NCBI GenBank assembly: GCA_934589155.1
Contig: CAKTNP010000001.1
Coordinates: 1-64,000, forward strand
Direction: 5' to 3'
Origin: an uncultured Oscillospiraceae bacterium
Lineage (GTDB): Bacteria > Bacillota > Clostridia > Oscillospirales > Oscillospiraceae
Length of the DNA: 64,000 nt
Both the position numbers and the translations under genes were made by a program. The notes below the pieces were generated by a model that saw nothing but the letters and a program-made list of their open reading frames with translations, ran no database searches and was not told where the DNA came from. Shown in pieces: positions 49,357 to 58,499 of this stretch. The stretch's first letter is position 1. Every line of letters starts with the position of its first letter.

Positions 49357-50109
49357 ATGTCAACCATTATGGAGACCAAGGACCTGCACCTGTGGTACGG
49401 GACCTTTGAGGCCCTGAAGGGCATTGATTTAGCCATTTCCAAGGGGGAGATCACGGCCCTCATCGGCCCCTCGGGCTGCGGCAAATCCACCTTCCTCAAG
49501 ACCCTGAACCGGATGAACGACCTGGTGGAGGACTGCCGGATCCAGGGCACCGTGACCCTGGAGGGCCAGGACATTTACGACGGCATGGACGTGAACCTGC
49601 TGCGCAAGCGGGTGGGCATGGTGTTCCAGAAGCCCAACCCCTTCCCCATGAGCATTTACGACAACATCGCCTACGGTCCCCGAATCCACGGCATCCGGAG
49701 GAAGAGCCAGCTGGATGAGATTGTGGAGCGGTCCCTGCGCCGGGCCGCCATCTGGGACGAGTGCAAGGACAAGCTGAAAAAGAGCGCTCTCGGCATGAGC
49801 GGCGGCCAGCAGCAGCGGCTGTGCATCGCCAGGGCTCTGGCGGTGGAGCCGGAGGTGCTGCTGATGGACGAGCCCACCTCCGCTCTGGACCCCATCTCCA
49901 CCTCCAAGATCGAGGACCTGGCCCTGGAGCTGAAGCAGAATTACACCATCGTCATTGTGACCCACAACATGCAGCAGGCGGCCCGGATCGCAGATAAGAC
50001 CGCCTTCTTCCTGCTGGGTGAGGTCATTGAATATGATTCGACGGAAAAAATGTTCTCCACCCCCAGTGACAAGCGGACGGAGGACTACATTACGGGGAGG
50101 TTCGGCTAA
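49357..50109 (+). CDS. pstB: Phosphate ABC transporter ATPase PstB
   Basis: This 250-residue ATPase has Walker [10 protein letters not shown] near residue 38, the PstB-specific [15 protein letters not shown] stretch, Q-loop [20 protein letters not shown], signature MSGGQQQRL near 148, and Walker [17 protein letters not shown]. Length and motifs are typical. It energises phosphate import. The phoU gene follows after one base. Confidence 0.95.
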   Translation: MSTIMETKDLHLWYGTFEALKGIDLAISKGEITALIGPSGCGKSTFLKTLNRMNDLVEDCRIQGTVTLEGQDIYDGMDVNLLRKRVGMVFQKPNPFPMSIYDNIAYGPRIHGIRRKSQLDEIVERSLRRAAIWDECKDKLKKSALGMSGGQQQRLCIARALAVEPEVLLMDEPTSALDPISTSKIEDLALELKQNYTIVIVTHNMQQAARIADKTAFFLLGEVIEYDSTEKMFSTPSDKRTEDYITGRFG

Positions 50110-50110
50110 G

Positions 50111-50758
50111 ATGAGAGAGCGGTACATGCGGCAGCTGGAGCAACTCAATCGGGAAATGACGGAAATGGGAGACCTGTGCGAGGAAGCCATCCGGGGGGCG
50201 GCCAAGTGCCTGACCGGCGGGGACGAGTCCGGCATCCAGGAGGCCATCGCCGCCGAGGTCCAGATCGACCACAAAGAGCGGGACATCGAGAGCCTGTGCA
50301 TGAAGATGATGCTGCTGCAGCAGCCGGTGGCATCGGATCTTCGGACCATTTCCTCGGCCCTTAAAATGATCTCCGACATGGAGCGGATCGGGGACCAGGC
50401 GGCGGATATCGCAGAGCTGGTGAAGTACGTCCGGGGACAAAAGGAGGCCCCATGCGTCCCCCACATTGCGGACATGGTGGGCGCCGTCTGCCGGATGGTG
50501 GACGCCAGTGTGGATTCCTTTGTGGAGCGGGATCTGAAGGCCGCCCAGGAGGTCATCAGCTATGACGACGTGGTGGACGAGCTGTTCCTCATGGTCAAGC
50601 GGGAGCTGACGGGCATGATCTGCCGGAATCCCACCCGGGCAGAGCTGTGCATGGATTTTCTCATGATCGCCAAGTATTTTGAGCGCATCGGCGACCATGC
50701 CACCAACATTGCCGAGTGGGTGGAGTATTCCATTACGGGAGTCCACCGGGAGGAGTAG
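50111..50758 (+). CDS. phoU: PhoU phosphate-signalling protein
   Basis: This 215-residue helical protein consists of two PhoU repeats, each with the D.E..GD...DIAE type motif: DMERIGDQAADIAELV near residue 90 and YFERIGDHATNIAEWVEYSI near residue 190. PhoU links PstSCAB to the sensor kinase of the phosphate regulon and restrains uptake. The ATG at 50111 lies after GGGGAGG at the end of pstB. No phosphate sensor kinase or response regulator gene is in this window. A 16-bp perfect terminator ends the operon. Confidence 0.93.
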   Translation: MRERYMRQLEQLNREMTEMGDLCEEAIRGAAKCLTGGDESGIQEAIAAEVQIDHKERDIESLCMKMMLLQQPVASDLRTISSALKMISDMERIGDQAADIAELVKYVRGQKEAPCVPHIADMVGAVCRMVDASVDSFVERDLKAAQEVISYDDVVDELFLMVKRELTGMICRNPTRAELCMDFLMIAKYFERIGDHATNIAEWVEYSITGVHREE

Positions 50759-50781
50759 GGACCGGGAGGATCCATACAAAG

Positions 50782-50823
50782 CGCCGGGAGGGCCCGCCGA
50801 ATGTTCAGCGGGCCCTCCCGGCG
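50782..50823. terminator. 16-bp perfect hairpin between convergent phoU and vanY-like genes
   Basis: 50782-50797 is the exact complement of 50808-50823 with a 10-nt loop. It lies between convergent genes and probably serves both, although U-tracts are weak. Confidence 0.75.
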
Positions 50824-50840
50824 TTATATTTAGGGGCCGT

Positions 50841-51626
50841 TCAGCCAACGGCGTTCAGGTCCTGGGCGTATTTTGCCACGAATTCCTCCAGGCACAGGCC
50901 CTCTTCCCGGATGATCTTCGCAGCATCTTTTCCCACATAGCGGTAGTGCCAGGGCTCGTAGTCGATGCCGGTCAGGTCGGTCTTATCCTTGGGATAGCGG
51001 AGGATGAATCCATATTCCCAGGCGTGCGCCAGGAGCCACTGCTGGGTGGGGGTATCGGCCTGGTCTTCGTCTAAAAGCTGATAGTCAATGTCCACGATGT
51101 CCAGAGCCAGGCCCGTTTCGTGCTCACTGGTGCCGGGGACGGCTACCCAGGTCCCGGCCTGGGCCTGGGCCTCGGCCTGGGACAGGCCCTCGTCCAGATA
51201 CTCCTGGACCTTGTTGGCAAACAGGGTCTCCTGGCTTGCCCGGCTGCGGTAGGCGGAGCAGACCACCGGGGACAGCCCGGCGTCCTGGGCGCCGTTCAGC
51301 ATGTCGATGAGAGCGGAGTAGATCCGGCTGTCTACCTCCAGCCCGTTGGACAGGGCGGTCAGGCTGGGCTCCGCCGTGCCCTGGGGCAGGGGATGGCTGC
51401 TGCTGACCAGCACCAGGGCCCAGGGCTCCGAAAGGACCGGCTTGGACTCCGTAGGGGCGGGCTCCGTGGCCGCCTCCGTGACCGTGGGGACAGTGGAGAG
51501 CTCCGGCTGAGTCCTGGAGGTCCCGGGGAATTTCGCCAGCAGCCACACGCACAGCACCAGGGCCAGGCAGCAGATGGGCGGGATCAGCGGGGTCATAGAC
51601 CGCCTTTTTTCTTTCACTTCGGGCAT
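50841..51626 (-). CDS. D-alanyl-D-alanine carboxypeptidase, VanY type
   Basis: This 261-residue protein has one N-terminal membrane anchor (PLIPPICCLALVLCVWLLAK), a Thr/Pro/Glu linker, and the VanY/M15 zinc-peptidase core: SAYRSRASQETLF, the metal-site motif SEHETGLALDIVD, and YEPWHYRYVG. It trims the terminal D-Ala from peptidoglycan stem peptides at the outer membrane face. The ATG at 51626 has AAGGAGGG at 6 nt and is preferred over the ATG eight codons upstream. No vancomycin-resistance genes are nearby, so this is a housekeeping wall enzyme. Confidence 0.88.
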   Translation of the reverse strand: MPEVKEKRRSMTPLIPPICCLALVLCVWLLAKFPGTSRTQPELSTVPTVTEAATEPAPTESKPVLSEPWALVLVSSSHPLPQGTAEPSLTALSNGLEVDSRIYSALIDMLNGAQDAGLSPVVCSAYRSRASQETLFANKVQEYLDEGLSQAEAQAQAGTWVAVPGTSEHETGLALDIVDIDYQLLDEDQADTPTQQWLLAHAWEYGFILRYPKDKTDLTGIDYEPWHYRYVGKDAAKIIREEGLCLEEFVAKYAQDLNAVG

Positions 51627-51726
51627 GGCGCACCCTCCTTCAGGGAACACTGATTTTCTCTTATCATACCACCGGCGGCCTCTGGTGTCAAAGGAAAGGC
51701 TCCTTGAAAAAATTGAAATTCCGCCC

Positions 51727-51754
51727 TTGACTTTTGCAAAATTCGGGGTATAGT
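51727..51754 (+). promoter_or_regulatory. Promoter of clpB
   Basis: TTGACT (51727-51732) and TATAGT (51749-51754) have a 16-bp spacer, directly upstream of CIRCE. Confidence 0.75.
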
Positions 51755-51768
51755 AAAGCCAAAAGAGA

Positions 51769-51795
51769 TTAGCACTCGAATGAATAGAGTGCTAA
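51769..51795. promoter_or_regulatory. Perfect CIRCE element (HrcA operator)
   Basis: TTAGCACTC (51769-51777), nine bases, GAGTGCTAA (51787-51795). This is the full consensus for HrcA binding and sits at the expected transcription start. Confidence 0.95.
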
Positions 51796-51868
51796 AACAG
51801 CCCCGGAGCCAAGACGCTAAGGTTCCCCGGGGCCCAGGCCCGGGTCAGCCGGGGGAAGGAGAAACACC

Positions 51869-54460
51869 ATGAATTTCAACAATTATACCCAGAAATCTCT
51901 GGAGGCCGTTCAGGCGGCCCAACAGATTGCCAGGGAGCATCATAATCAGCAAATGGAGCAGCTGCACCTGTTCGCGGCCCTGCTGCGGCAGGATGGGGGC
52001 CTGATTCCCCAGCTGCTGACAAAAATGGGCGTTTCCACCGAGAGCCTGAATGCCGCCGTGGACCAGGAGCTCAACAAGCTCCCCGGTGTCACCGGCAGCG
52101 TGGAGGCGGACAAGTTCTATGTGTCCGGTGCCACGGATAACGCCTTTCAGAAGGCCGAGTCCATTGCCAAGAGCATGAAGGACGAGTATGTTTCCGTGGA
52201 GCACCTGTTCTTGGGCCTCATCGAGACGGCGGAGGGGGCCCTCAAGACCCTGCTTTCCACCTATAACATCACCAAGGAGCGCAGCTTCCAGGTCCTTCAG
52301 ACCGTCCGGGGCAGCCAGCGGGTCACCACGGACAACCCGGAGAGCACCTATGAGGCCCTGGAGAAGTACGGTACGGACCTGGTAAAGCGGGCCCGGGAGC
52401 AGAAAATGGACCCGGTCATCGGCCGGGACGAGGAGATCCGGAACGTGATTCGGATCCTGTCCCGAAAGACCAAGAATAACCCGGTGCTGATCGGCGAGCC
52501 CGGCGTTGGTAAAACCGCCATTGCCGAGGGCCTGGCCCAGCGGATCGTTCGCGGAGACGTGCCCAAGAGCCTGCAGAATAAGACGATTTTCTCCCTGGAT
52601 ATGGGCGCCCTCATTGCGGGTGCCAAGTACCGGGGCGAGTTTGAGGAGCGGCTGAAGGCTGTGCTGGCGGAGGTTAAGAAGTCTGAGGGCGGCATCATCC
52701 TCTTTATCGATGAGCTGCACACCATCGTGGGCGCCGGTAAGACCGAGGGCTCCATGGACGCCGGCAACCTCTTAAAGCCCATGCTGGCCCGGGGCGAGCT
52801 CCACTGCATCGGCGCTACCACCCTGGACGAGTACCGGGAGTATATTGAAAAGGACCCTGCTCTGGAGCGCCGGTTCCAGCCCGTGCTGGTCCAGGAGCCT
52901 ACGGTGGAGGACACCATTGCCATTCTCCGTGGTCTGAAGGAGCGCTATGAGGTCTATCACGGCGTGAAAATTACGGACTCTGCCATTATTGCTGCTGCCA
53001 CTCTGTCCAACCGGTACATTACGGACCGGTTCCTGCCGGATAAGGCCATCGACTTGGTGGATGAGGCCTGCGCCATGATCCGCACGGAGATGGACTCCAT
53101 GCCCACGGAGCTGGACGTGGTCCGGCGGAAGATCATCCAGATGGAGATCGAGGAGGCTGCCCTGAAAAAAGAGGAGGACCCCCGGTCCAAGGCAAGGCTT
53201 GCCGAGCTCCAGAAGGAGCTGGCGGAGACCCGGGAAAGCTTCAAGAGCAAGAAGGCCCAGTGGGAAAACGAAAAGAACGCCATTTCCCGGGTCCAGCAGC
53301 TCCGGGAGAAGATCGAGGATCTGAACCGCCAGATCGAAAAGGCGGAGCAGAGCTATGACCTGGAAAAGGCCGCGGAGCTGAAATACGGCAGGCTTCCCGA
53401 GGCCCAGCGGCAGCTGGCCGAGGAGGAGCGCCTGGCCCAGAGCGCCAAGGAAAATAGTCTGCTCCGGGACAAGGTCACCGATGAGGAGATCGCCCGGATC
53501 GTGGAGCGGTGGACCGGCATCCCCGTGGCCAAGCTGGTGGAAGGGGAGCGGGAGAAGCTCCTGCACCTGGCGGACACCCTGCACAAGCGGGTGGTGGGCC
53601 AGGACGAGGCCGTCACCGCCGTGGTGGAGGCCATCCAGCGGAGCCGGGCCGGGATCCAGGATCCCAACCGTCCTATCGGTTCCTTCCTGTTCCTGGGCCC
53701 CACCGGCGTGGGCAAGACGGAGCTGGCCAAGGCCCTGGCCCAGAACCTCTTTGACGACGAGAACGCCATGGTCCGGATCGATATGTCCGAATACATGGAG
53801 AAATTTGCCGTGTCCCGGCTTATTGGCGCGCCTCCCGGATACGTGGGCTATGAGGAGGGCGGCCAGCTGACGGAGGCCGTCCGCCGCCGTCCCTACTGCG
53901 TGGTTCTGTTCGACGAAGTGGAAAAGGCCCACCCCGACGTGTTCAACATTCTCCTGCAGGTGCTGGACGATGGCCGGATCACCGACGGCCAGGGCCGGAC
54001 CGTGGACTTCAAGAACACCATCCTGATCCTGACCTCCAATCTGGGGTCTCAGTACCTGTTGGAGGGCATCGACGAAAAGGGCAATATCTCCGACAGCGCC
54101 AAGGCTCAGGTCACGGGACTGCTGCGGCAGACCTTCCGGCCGGAGTTTTTGAACCGGCTGGACGAGATCGTGTTCTATAAGCCTCTGACCAAGGACAACA
54201 TCATGTCCATCATCGACCTGCAGATCGACGCTCTGAACCGCCGCCTGGCGGACCAGGAGCTGACCTGCAAGCTGACCCCGGCCGCCAAGGATTATATCGT
54301 GGACGCGGCCTACGATCCCCAGTACGGCGCCCGTCCTCTGCGGAGGTACGTGCAGCACACCGTGGAGACCCTGCTTGCCAAGCGGATCCTTCGGGGAGAC
54401 CTGCTGCCCGGCAGCACCGTCACCGTGGACGTGGAGGGCGGCGACCTGGTTCTGCGGTAA
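51869..54460 (+). CDS. clpB: ATP-dependent chaperone ClpB
   Basis: This 863-residue disaggregase has two N-terminal Clp repeats (about residues 1-145), AAA module 1 with Walker A GEPGVGKT near 205 and Walker [11 protein letters not shown], the coiled-coil M-domain at about 400-525 that distinguishes ClpB from ClpC and ClpA, and AAA module 2 with Walker [10 protein letters not shown] near 606. It rescues aggregated proteins with DnaK. Control is visible: a perfect CIRCE means HrcA repression with heat induction, whereas many Firmicutes regulate clpB through CtsR. Confidence 0.96.
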   Translation: MNFNNYTQKSLEAVQAAQQIAREHHNQQMEQLHLFAALLRQDGGLIPQLLTKMGVSTESLNAAVDQELNKLPGVTGSVEADKFYVSGATDNAFQKAESIAKSMKDEYVSVEHLFLGLIETAEGALKTLLSTYNITKERSFQVLQTVRGSQRVTTDNPESTYEALEKYGTDLVKRAREQKMDPVIGRDEEIRNVIRILSRKTKNNPVLIGEPGVGKTAIAEGLAQRIVRGDVPKSLQNKTIFSLDMGALIAGAKYRGEFEERLKAVLAEVKKSEGGIILFIDELHTIVGAGKTEGSMDAGNLLKPMLARGELHCIGATTLDEYREYIEKDPALERRFQPVLVQEPTVEDTIAILRGLKERYEVYHGVKITDSAIIAAATLSNRYITDRFLPDKAIDLVDEACAMIRTEMDSMPTELDVVRRKIIQMEIEEAALKKEEDPRSKARLAELQKELAETRESFKSKKAQWENEKNAISRVQQLREKIEDLNRQIEKAEQSYDLEKAAELKYGRLPEAQRQLAEEERLAQSAKENSLLRDKVTDEEIARIVERWTGIPVAKLVEGEREKLLHLADTLHKRVVGQDEAVTAVVEAIQRSRAGIQDPNRPIGSFLFLGPTGVGKTELAKALAQNLFDDENAMVRIDMSEYMEKFAVSRLIGAPPGYVGYEEGGQLTEAVRRRPYCVVLFDEVEKAHPDVFNILLQVLDDGRITDGQGRTVDFKNTILILTSNLGSQYLLEGIDEKGNISDSAKAQVTGLLRQTFRPEFLNRLDEIVFYKPLTKDNIMSIIDLQIDALNRRLADQELTCKLTPAAKDYIVDAAYDPQYGARPLRRYVQHTVETLLAKRILRGDLLPGSTVTVDVEGGDLVLR

Positions 54461-54463
54461 GGC

Positions 54464-54492
54464 TTGACAGGCCCCGCCCCAGGGCATACAAT
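54464..54492 (+). promoter_or_regulatory. Promoter of the PspC-domain gene
   Basis: TTGACA (54464-54469) and TACAAT (54487-54492) have a 17-bp spacer. Confidence 0.8.
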
Positions 54493-54521
54493 AGAGAAAA
54501 CACCGAAAGGAGCGAGGACAG

Positions 54522-54716
54522 ATGAACAAACGACTGTACCGTGTGGAGGATGGCAAAATGCTCTGCGGGGTCTGCGGAGGGATCGCGGAATACTTTAATG
54601 TGGATCCCACCCTGATCCGTCTGGGCTTCGCCCTGTTCTGCCTGGCAGGCGGCAGCGGCCTGCTGGCCTATATCGCGGCGGCCATCATCATGCCCACCAA
54701 ATCCCAGGTCATGTAA
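54522..54716 (+). CDS. PspC-domain membrane protein
   Basis: This 64-residue protein is a minimal PspC domain: KRLYRVEDGKMLCGVCGGIAEYFNVDPTLIRLGFAL followed by a membrane segment LLAYIAAAIIMP. Single-domain PspC proteins are linked with envelope stress in other bacteria. AAAGGAG SD and an independent promoter indicate a single-gene unit, ended by a perfect 17-bp hairpin. Confidence 0.87.
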   Translation: MNKRLYRVEDGKMLCGVCGGIAEYFNVDPTLIRLGFALFCLAGGSGLLAYIAAAIIMPTKSQVM

Positions 54717-54720
54717 GTAA

Positions 54721-54764
54721 AAAAATGCCCACCGGCACAGTGCGAACTGCCGGTGGGCATTTTT
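54721..54764. terminator. Perfect 17-bp bidirectional terminator
   Basis: 54721-54737 is the exact complement of 54748-54764, with A tract at one side and T tract at the other, between convergent pspC and mscS genes. Confidence 0.92.
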
Positions 54765-54775
54765 GCGCCCCTGGG

Positions 54776-55567
54776 CTATTTGTCCAAATGGACATTCAGG
54801 TGGGGATAGGTCATTTCCAGTCCTGCCTCCCGGAAGGCTTTTCCGATGGCCTCGTTGACGGCGTAGTAGGTGGGAAGGTAGTCGGCGGCGGCCACCCAGA
54901 CCTGCAAAACGTAGACAATGGCGCTGTCGCCGTACTCCTGGATCCCGGCGAAGGGGGCGGGGGCCTCCAGCACCGTGGGATACCGGGCGGCGGAGAGCAG
55001 GGCCTCCTTCACGGCCTCCGGGCCGCAGTCATAGGAGGCGGAAATGAGAAAGTCCACCCGCCGGGTCCCCTGGCGGGAGTAGTTCACGATCTGGGCCGTG
55101 GTAATGGCATGGTTGGGAATGGAAATGGTGTAATTTTCCGGAGTGGTCAGGGTGGTGTAGGCAATGCCGACCCCGGAGACCGTGCCGGTCTTGCCGCCAA
55201 TCTCCACAAAGTCCCCGGCCTTGAAGGGGTGGGTGGTCAGCACGATAAGACCGCCGATGACATTGGACAGAATATCCTGCATGGCCAGGGAAACGGCCAG
55301 GGTCAGGACGCTGGCCAGGGCCACCAGACTGGAGGTGTCCACGCCCAGCTGGCCCGCCACCACCAGGGCCAGGATCAGATACAGCAGGATCCGGATAATG
55401 GACCGGATCATGGGATGGGCGGACCGCTCCATGCGGGACCGTTCCAGGGAACGGTCCAAAAGCCGCAGCAGCAGCCGGACGAGCAGCAGGCCGATGACCA
55501 GAGTGATAACGCCGGGCAGCAGCTTTTCCAGAGTGGCCGCAGCAAGAAATTCCTTGATTTTTGTCAT
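54776..55567 (-). CDS. Small-conductance mechanosensitive channel, MscS family
   Basis: This 263-residue protein has three membrane segments, the pore-lining third helix region ASVLTLAVSLAMQDILSNVIGGL near residue 85, and the cytoplasmic beta domain with FKAGDFVEIGGKTGTVSGVGIAYTTLTTPENYTISIPNHAI. It releases solutes during osmotic downshock. The ATG at 55567 has GAGGGAGCC; the frame stays open further upstream but that part spans AT-rich intergenic sequence and is rejected. Confidence 0.9.
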   Translation of the reverse strand: MTKIKEFLAAATLEKLLPGVITLVIGLLLVRLLLRLLDRSLERSRMERSAHPMIRSIIRILLYLILALVVAGQLGVDTSSLVALASVLTLAVSLAMQDILSNVIGGLIVLTTHPFKAGDFVEIGGKTGTVSGVGIAYTTLTTPENYTISIPNHAITTAQIVNYSRQGTRRVDFLISASYDCGPEAVKEALLSAARYPTVLEAPAPFAGIQEYGDSAIVYVLQVWVAAADYLPTYYAVNEAIGKAFREAGLEMTYPHLNVHLDK

Positions 55568-55749
55568 AAGGCTCCCTCTTTTCAGGTGGCGTCGGGCAGG
55601 GCCCGCGGGTCCATCATACTCGGGGGAGAGGGAAAAAACAAGGGCCCTGGGGGCAAATTTTGCCGCTCGGTCCGTCTCGGATCCCTTAAAAAGCATTTTT
55701 TGCAATATCAATGGCAATTTATGCACTATAAAATGATAAAGAGTGCTGT

Positions 55750-55755
55750 TATAAT
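55750..55755 (+). promoter_or_regulatory. -10 element before the peptide-binding protein gene
   Basis: TATAAT lies 34 bp before the ATG at 55790; the -35 is unclear. Confidence 0.45.
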
Positions 55756-55789
55756 TGCCTCGTTATCTTGAAATGCGGAGGGATACCCT

Positions 55790-57406
55790 ATGAAAAAATG
55801 GATGAGCCTCATTTTGGCGGCGGCTTCGCTTCTGGCACTCACGGCCTGCAGCAGAGGCGGCACCCCGACCACCGATCCCGCCTCCACCCAGGGCGGCGAC
55901 GGCGACACCCTGTACGCGGCCAGCTCTGCGGATATGACCACCATGGACGTGGCCCAGACCACCAACGATTATTTCGTTCCCAACAACATTTTCGACCGAC
56001 TGTTCGAGGTGAAGGTCCAGGCCGACGGCACCTCCCAGATCGTAAACTCTCTGTGCGAGAGCTACACCGTGTCCCCCGACGGCCTGACCTACTCCATCAA
56101 ATTGGTGGAAGGGGTCCAGTTCTCCAACGGCAGCGCCCTGACGGCGGAGGATGTGAAGTACACCTTCGAGCGGCTGCTCACCGCCGGCGGCGTCAATGAC
56201 GACATTCCCCTGGAGGTCCAGGGCGCCCAGGCGCTGGAGGACGACACCGCCTCGGAGCTGACCGGCATCGTGGTGAAGGACGACTACAATCTGGACATCA
56301 CCCTGACGGCCCCCAACGCCGGCTTTACTGCGGAGCTGACCTCTCCTGCCATGGGCATTGTGGATAAGGAGACCACCGAGGCCGCGGAGAACTTCGGCAT
56401 GGATCCCAAGGACACCATCGGCTCCGGCCCCTACATCATCACCGAGTGGGTGCCCAACGACCACTACACCCTGGAGCGGAACGAGAACTACTGGGGGGAG
56501 AAGCCCCAGGTGAAGAAGCTGGTAAAGAAGATCGTTCCCGACGCCTCCACCCAGAACCTCATGTACCAGAACGGCGAACTGGACATTCTGGACCTGGAGA
56601 GCCTGGACCCCTCCGTGGTGGACAGCACCTATAAGACCACTTACGCCGACAAGCTGGTGTCCGCCGCCCGGGTAGGCATCACCTATGTGGCCATGAACGA
56701 GAACAACGAATTTCTGCAGGACGTCCGGGTCCGGAAGGCCATTCAGATGGCCATTGACCGTCAGACTCTGGTCACCGGTATTCTCAGCGGCGACGGCGTT
56801 CTGGAAAACGGTGTGATCCCCAGCGGAGTCTGGGGCTACAATCCGGATTTCAGCTCCTTTACCTATGACCCCGAGGGAGCCAAGGCCCTGCTCCAGGAGA
56901 CCGGCTTTACGGACATCCACTTTGAACTGGCCTACGATTCCTCCTCTTCCAGCAGCACCCAGATGGCCTATCAGCTGATCCAGCAGGACCTGCAGAAGGT
57001 TGGCATCCGGGCGGAGATCAAGTCCTATGATAAGTCCGCCTGGCTGGACCTGCGGAAGAGCGGCGAAATGGACTGCTACATCAGCACCTGGACCATGGAC
57101 TACAACGATCCCGCCAACATCATGGGCACCTTCTTCGCCAGCGCGGAAAAGAGCGCCATCCGGTCCATCAACTACTATGATACGGACATCATGGCCCGGG
57201 TGGCGGCAGCCTCCGGCATCGTGGACGACGAGGCCCGTATGGCCGAGTACCGGGCTCTGGAGGCGAAGATCATCGGCGAGGACGCCGCCTGGGTGCCCCT
57301 CTACGCCAAAACCCACCTCTTCGCCGTCAGCGATAAGATCGACACCTTCGTCCCCCATTGGGCCGGATATTCCGACTTCTTTATTCGGGACATTACGCTG
57401 AAATAA
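55790..57406 (+). CDS. Peptide ABC transporter substrate-binding lipoprotein
   Basis: This 538-residue family-5 solute-binding protein has a lipoprotein signal with Cys20 (LTAC), a short Gly/Thr/Ser linker, and conserved segments FDRLFEV, SLCESYTVSPDGLTYSIKL, LTAEDVKYTFERLL, IGSGPYIITEWVPNDHYTLERN and VRVRKAIQMAIDRQTLV. The family binds oligopeptides, dipeptides or nickel chelates; the ligand cannot be assigned. It is followed, after a separate promoter, by matching permease and ATPase genes. Confidence 0.9.
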   Translation: MKKWMSLILAAASLLALTACSRGGTPTTDPASTQGGDGDTLYAASSADMTTMDVAQTTNDYFVPNNIFDRLFEVKVQADGTSQIVNSLCESYTVSPDGLTYSIKLVEGVQFSNGSALTAEDVKYTFERLLTAGGVNDDIPLEVQGAQALEDDTASELTGIVVKDDYNLDITLTAPNAGFTAELTSPAMGIVDKETTEAAENFGMDPKDTIGSGPYIITEWVPNDHYTLERNENYWGEKPQVKKLVKKIVPDASTQNLMYQNGELDILDLESLDPSVVDSTYKTTYADKLVSAARVGITYVAMNENNEFLQDVRVRKAIQMAIDRQTLVTGILSGDGVLENGVIPSGVWGYNPDFSSFTYDPEGAKALLQETGFTDIHFELAYDSSSSSSTQMAYQLIQQDLQKVGIRAEIKSYDKSAWLDLRKSGEMDCYISTWTMDYNDPANIMGTFFASAEKSAIRSINYYDTDIMARVAAASGIVDDEARMAEYRALEAKIIGEDAAWVPLYAKTHLFAVSDKIDTFVPHWAGYSDFFIRDITLK

Positions 57407-57415
57407 GGAAAAACC

Positions 57416-57444
57416 TTGCGTTTTTCCGGAGTTTCTGGTAGAAT
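57416..57444 (+). promoter_or_regulatory. Second promoter in front of the permease genes
   Basis: TTGCGT (57416-57421) and TAGAAT (57439-57444) have a 17-bp spacer. The leader holds a 12-bp hairpin with a 4-nt loop (57455-57482) and further GC-rich stems before the permease ATG. A GGAAAAA/TTTTTCC hairpin (about 57408-57428) overlaps the -35. Confidence 0.6.
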
Positions 57445-57567
57445 AGGAAACACCGTGCCGGGGAGGAGCGCCTTCCCGGCACATTCCCCATCTTTGCCCC
57501 CGGGAGCGGGCCCCGGACGGACCCGGTCCCGAGGACAAAGACAGGCTATTTTGAAGGATGTGGAACC

Positions 57568-58497
57568 ATGGCAACACTCAATCGGATCGGGAAACGGATC
57601 CTGGGCAGCCTGCCGGTGCTGATCGGCGTGGTGCTGGTGATCTTTCTCATGCTGCGGATCGTCCCCGGCAACGCCATCGTCACCATGATGGGCGAGCATG
57701 CGGATCCGGCGGCCATTGAGCGCATGACGGCGGAGCTGGGCCTGGACCAGCCCTGGTATGTGCAGTTCTGGCGGTACGTGACGGGACTGTTCACGGGGGA
57801 CATGGGCACCAGTTATAAGCTCCACCGGCCGGTGTCGGATCTGATCGCCGAGGCCTTCCCCACCACGGTGCGGCTGGCCCTGCTGGCGGCCCTGGTGGCT
57901 TGGGTCATCGGCATTCTCTGCGGCATTGTCTCCGCCGTGCGGAAGGATAAGCTGGTGGACCGGCTGTTCATGGGCTTTTCCCTTTTGGGCGTGTCCGTGC
58001 CCGTGTTCATGACGGCCATGGTGCTGCAATACGTGTTCGGGTACCTGCTCAAGTGGGTGGACCTGAGCTATACGGGGAAATTCTCCAATTACATTCTCCC
58101 CGCCATCGCCCTGGGCTGGAACAGCGCCGGCAGCATCGCCCGGCTGACCCGGTCCACCCTGGTGGAGGTCATGCGGGAGGATTATATCGACACGGCAGTG
58201 GCCAAGGGCCGGGGCCGGGGCGGTGTGATCCTGTTCCACGCCCTGCGGAACGCCATGATTCCCGTGATCACCATGATGGCCCTGCAGATCTCATCCCTTT
58301 TGTCCGGCGCCGTGATCACGGAGACCATTTTCGGCCTGCCGGGCATCGGGCGGCTCTGCGTGGACGCCATTTCCGGCCGGGATATTCCACTGCTCCAGGG
58401 CTCCGTGCTGTTTACGACGGTTTTGGTGGTGCTGGGCAATCTCCTGGCGGACTGTCTGTACTCGGTGCTGGACCCCAGAATTCGGAAGGAGGCTTGA
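57568..58497 (+). CDS. Peptide ABC transporter permease DppB-like
   Basis: This 309-residue permease has six membrane segments. Family signatures are ILGSLPVLIGVVLVIFLMLRIVPGN at the start, the DMGTSYKLHRPVSDLI loop, and the ATPase-contact region MREDYIDTAVAKGRGRGGVILFHALRNAMIPV, then ETIFGLPGIGRL. It pairs with the DppC-like permease that starts 3 nt later. No clear SD is seen close to the ATG, so leader structure may matter. Confidence 0.9.
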   Translation: MATLNRIGKRILGSLPVLIGVVLVIFLMLRIVPGNAIVTMMGEHADPAAIERMTAELGLDQPWYVQFWRYVTGLFTGDMGTSYKLHRPVSDLIAEAFPTTVRLALLAALVAWVIGILCGIVSAVRKDKLVDRLFMGFSLLGVSVPVFMTAMVLQYVFGYLLKWVDLSYTGKFSNYILPAIALGWNSAGSIARLTRSTLVEVMREDYIDTAVAKGRGRGGVILFHALRNAMIPVITMMALQISSLLSGAVITETIFGLPGIGRLCVDAISGRDIPLLQGSVLFTTVLVVLGNLLADCLYSVLDPRIRKEA

Positions 58498-58499
58498 CG

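Noticed and set aside
50841..51626. Vancomycin-resistance locus
   Set aside because: The VanY-type carboxypeptidase stands alone without VanHAX or VanRS genes.
58053..58499. N-terminal extension of the DppC-like frame
   Set aside because: It overlaps the DppB-like gene in another frame, and a GTG with a good SD at 58500 gives the normal family length.
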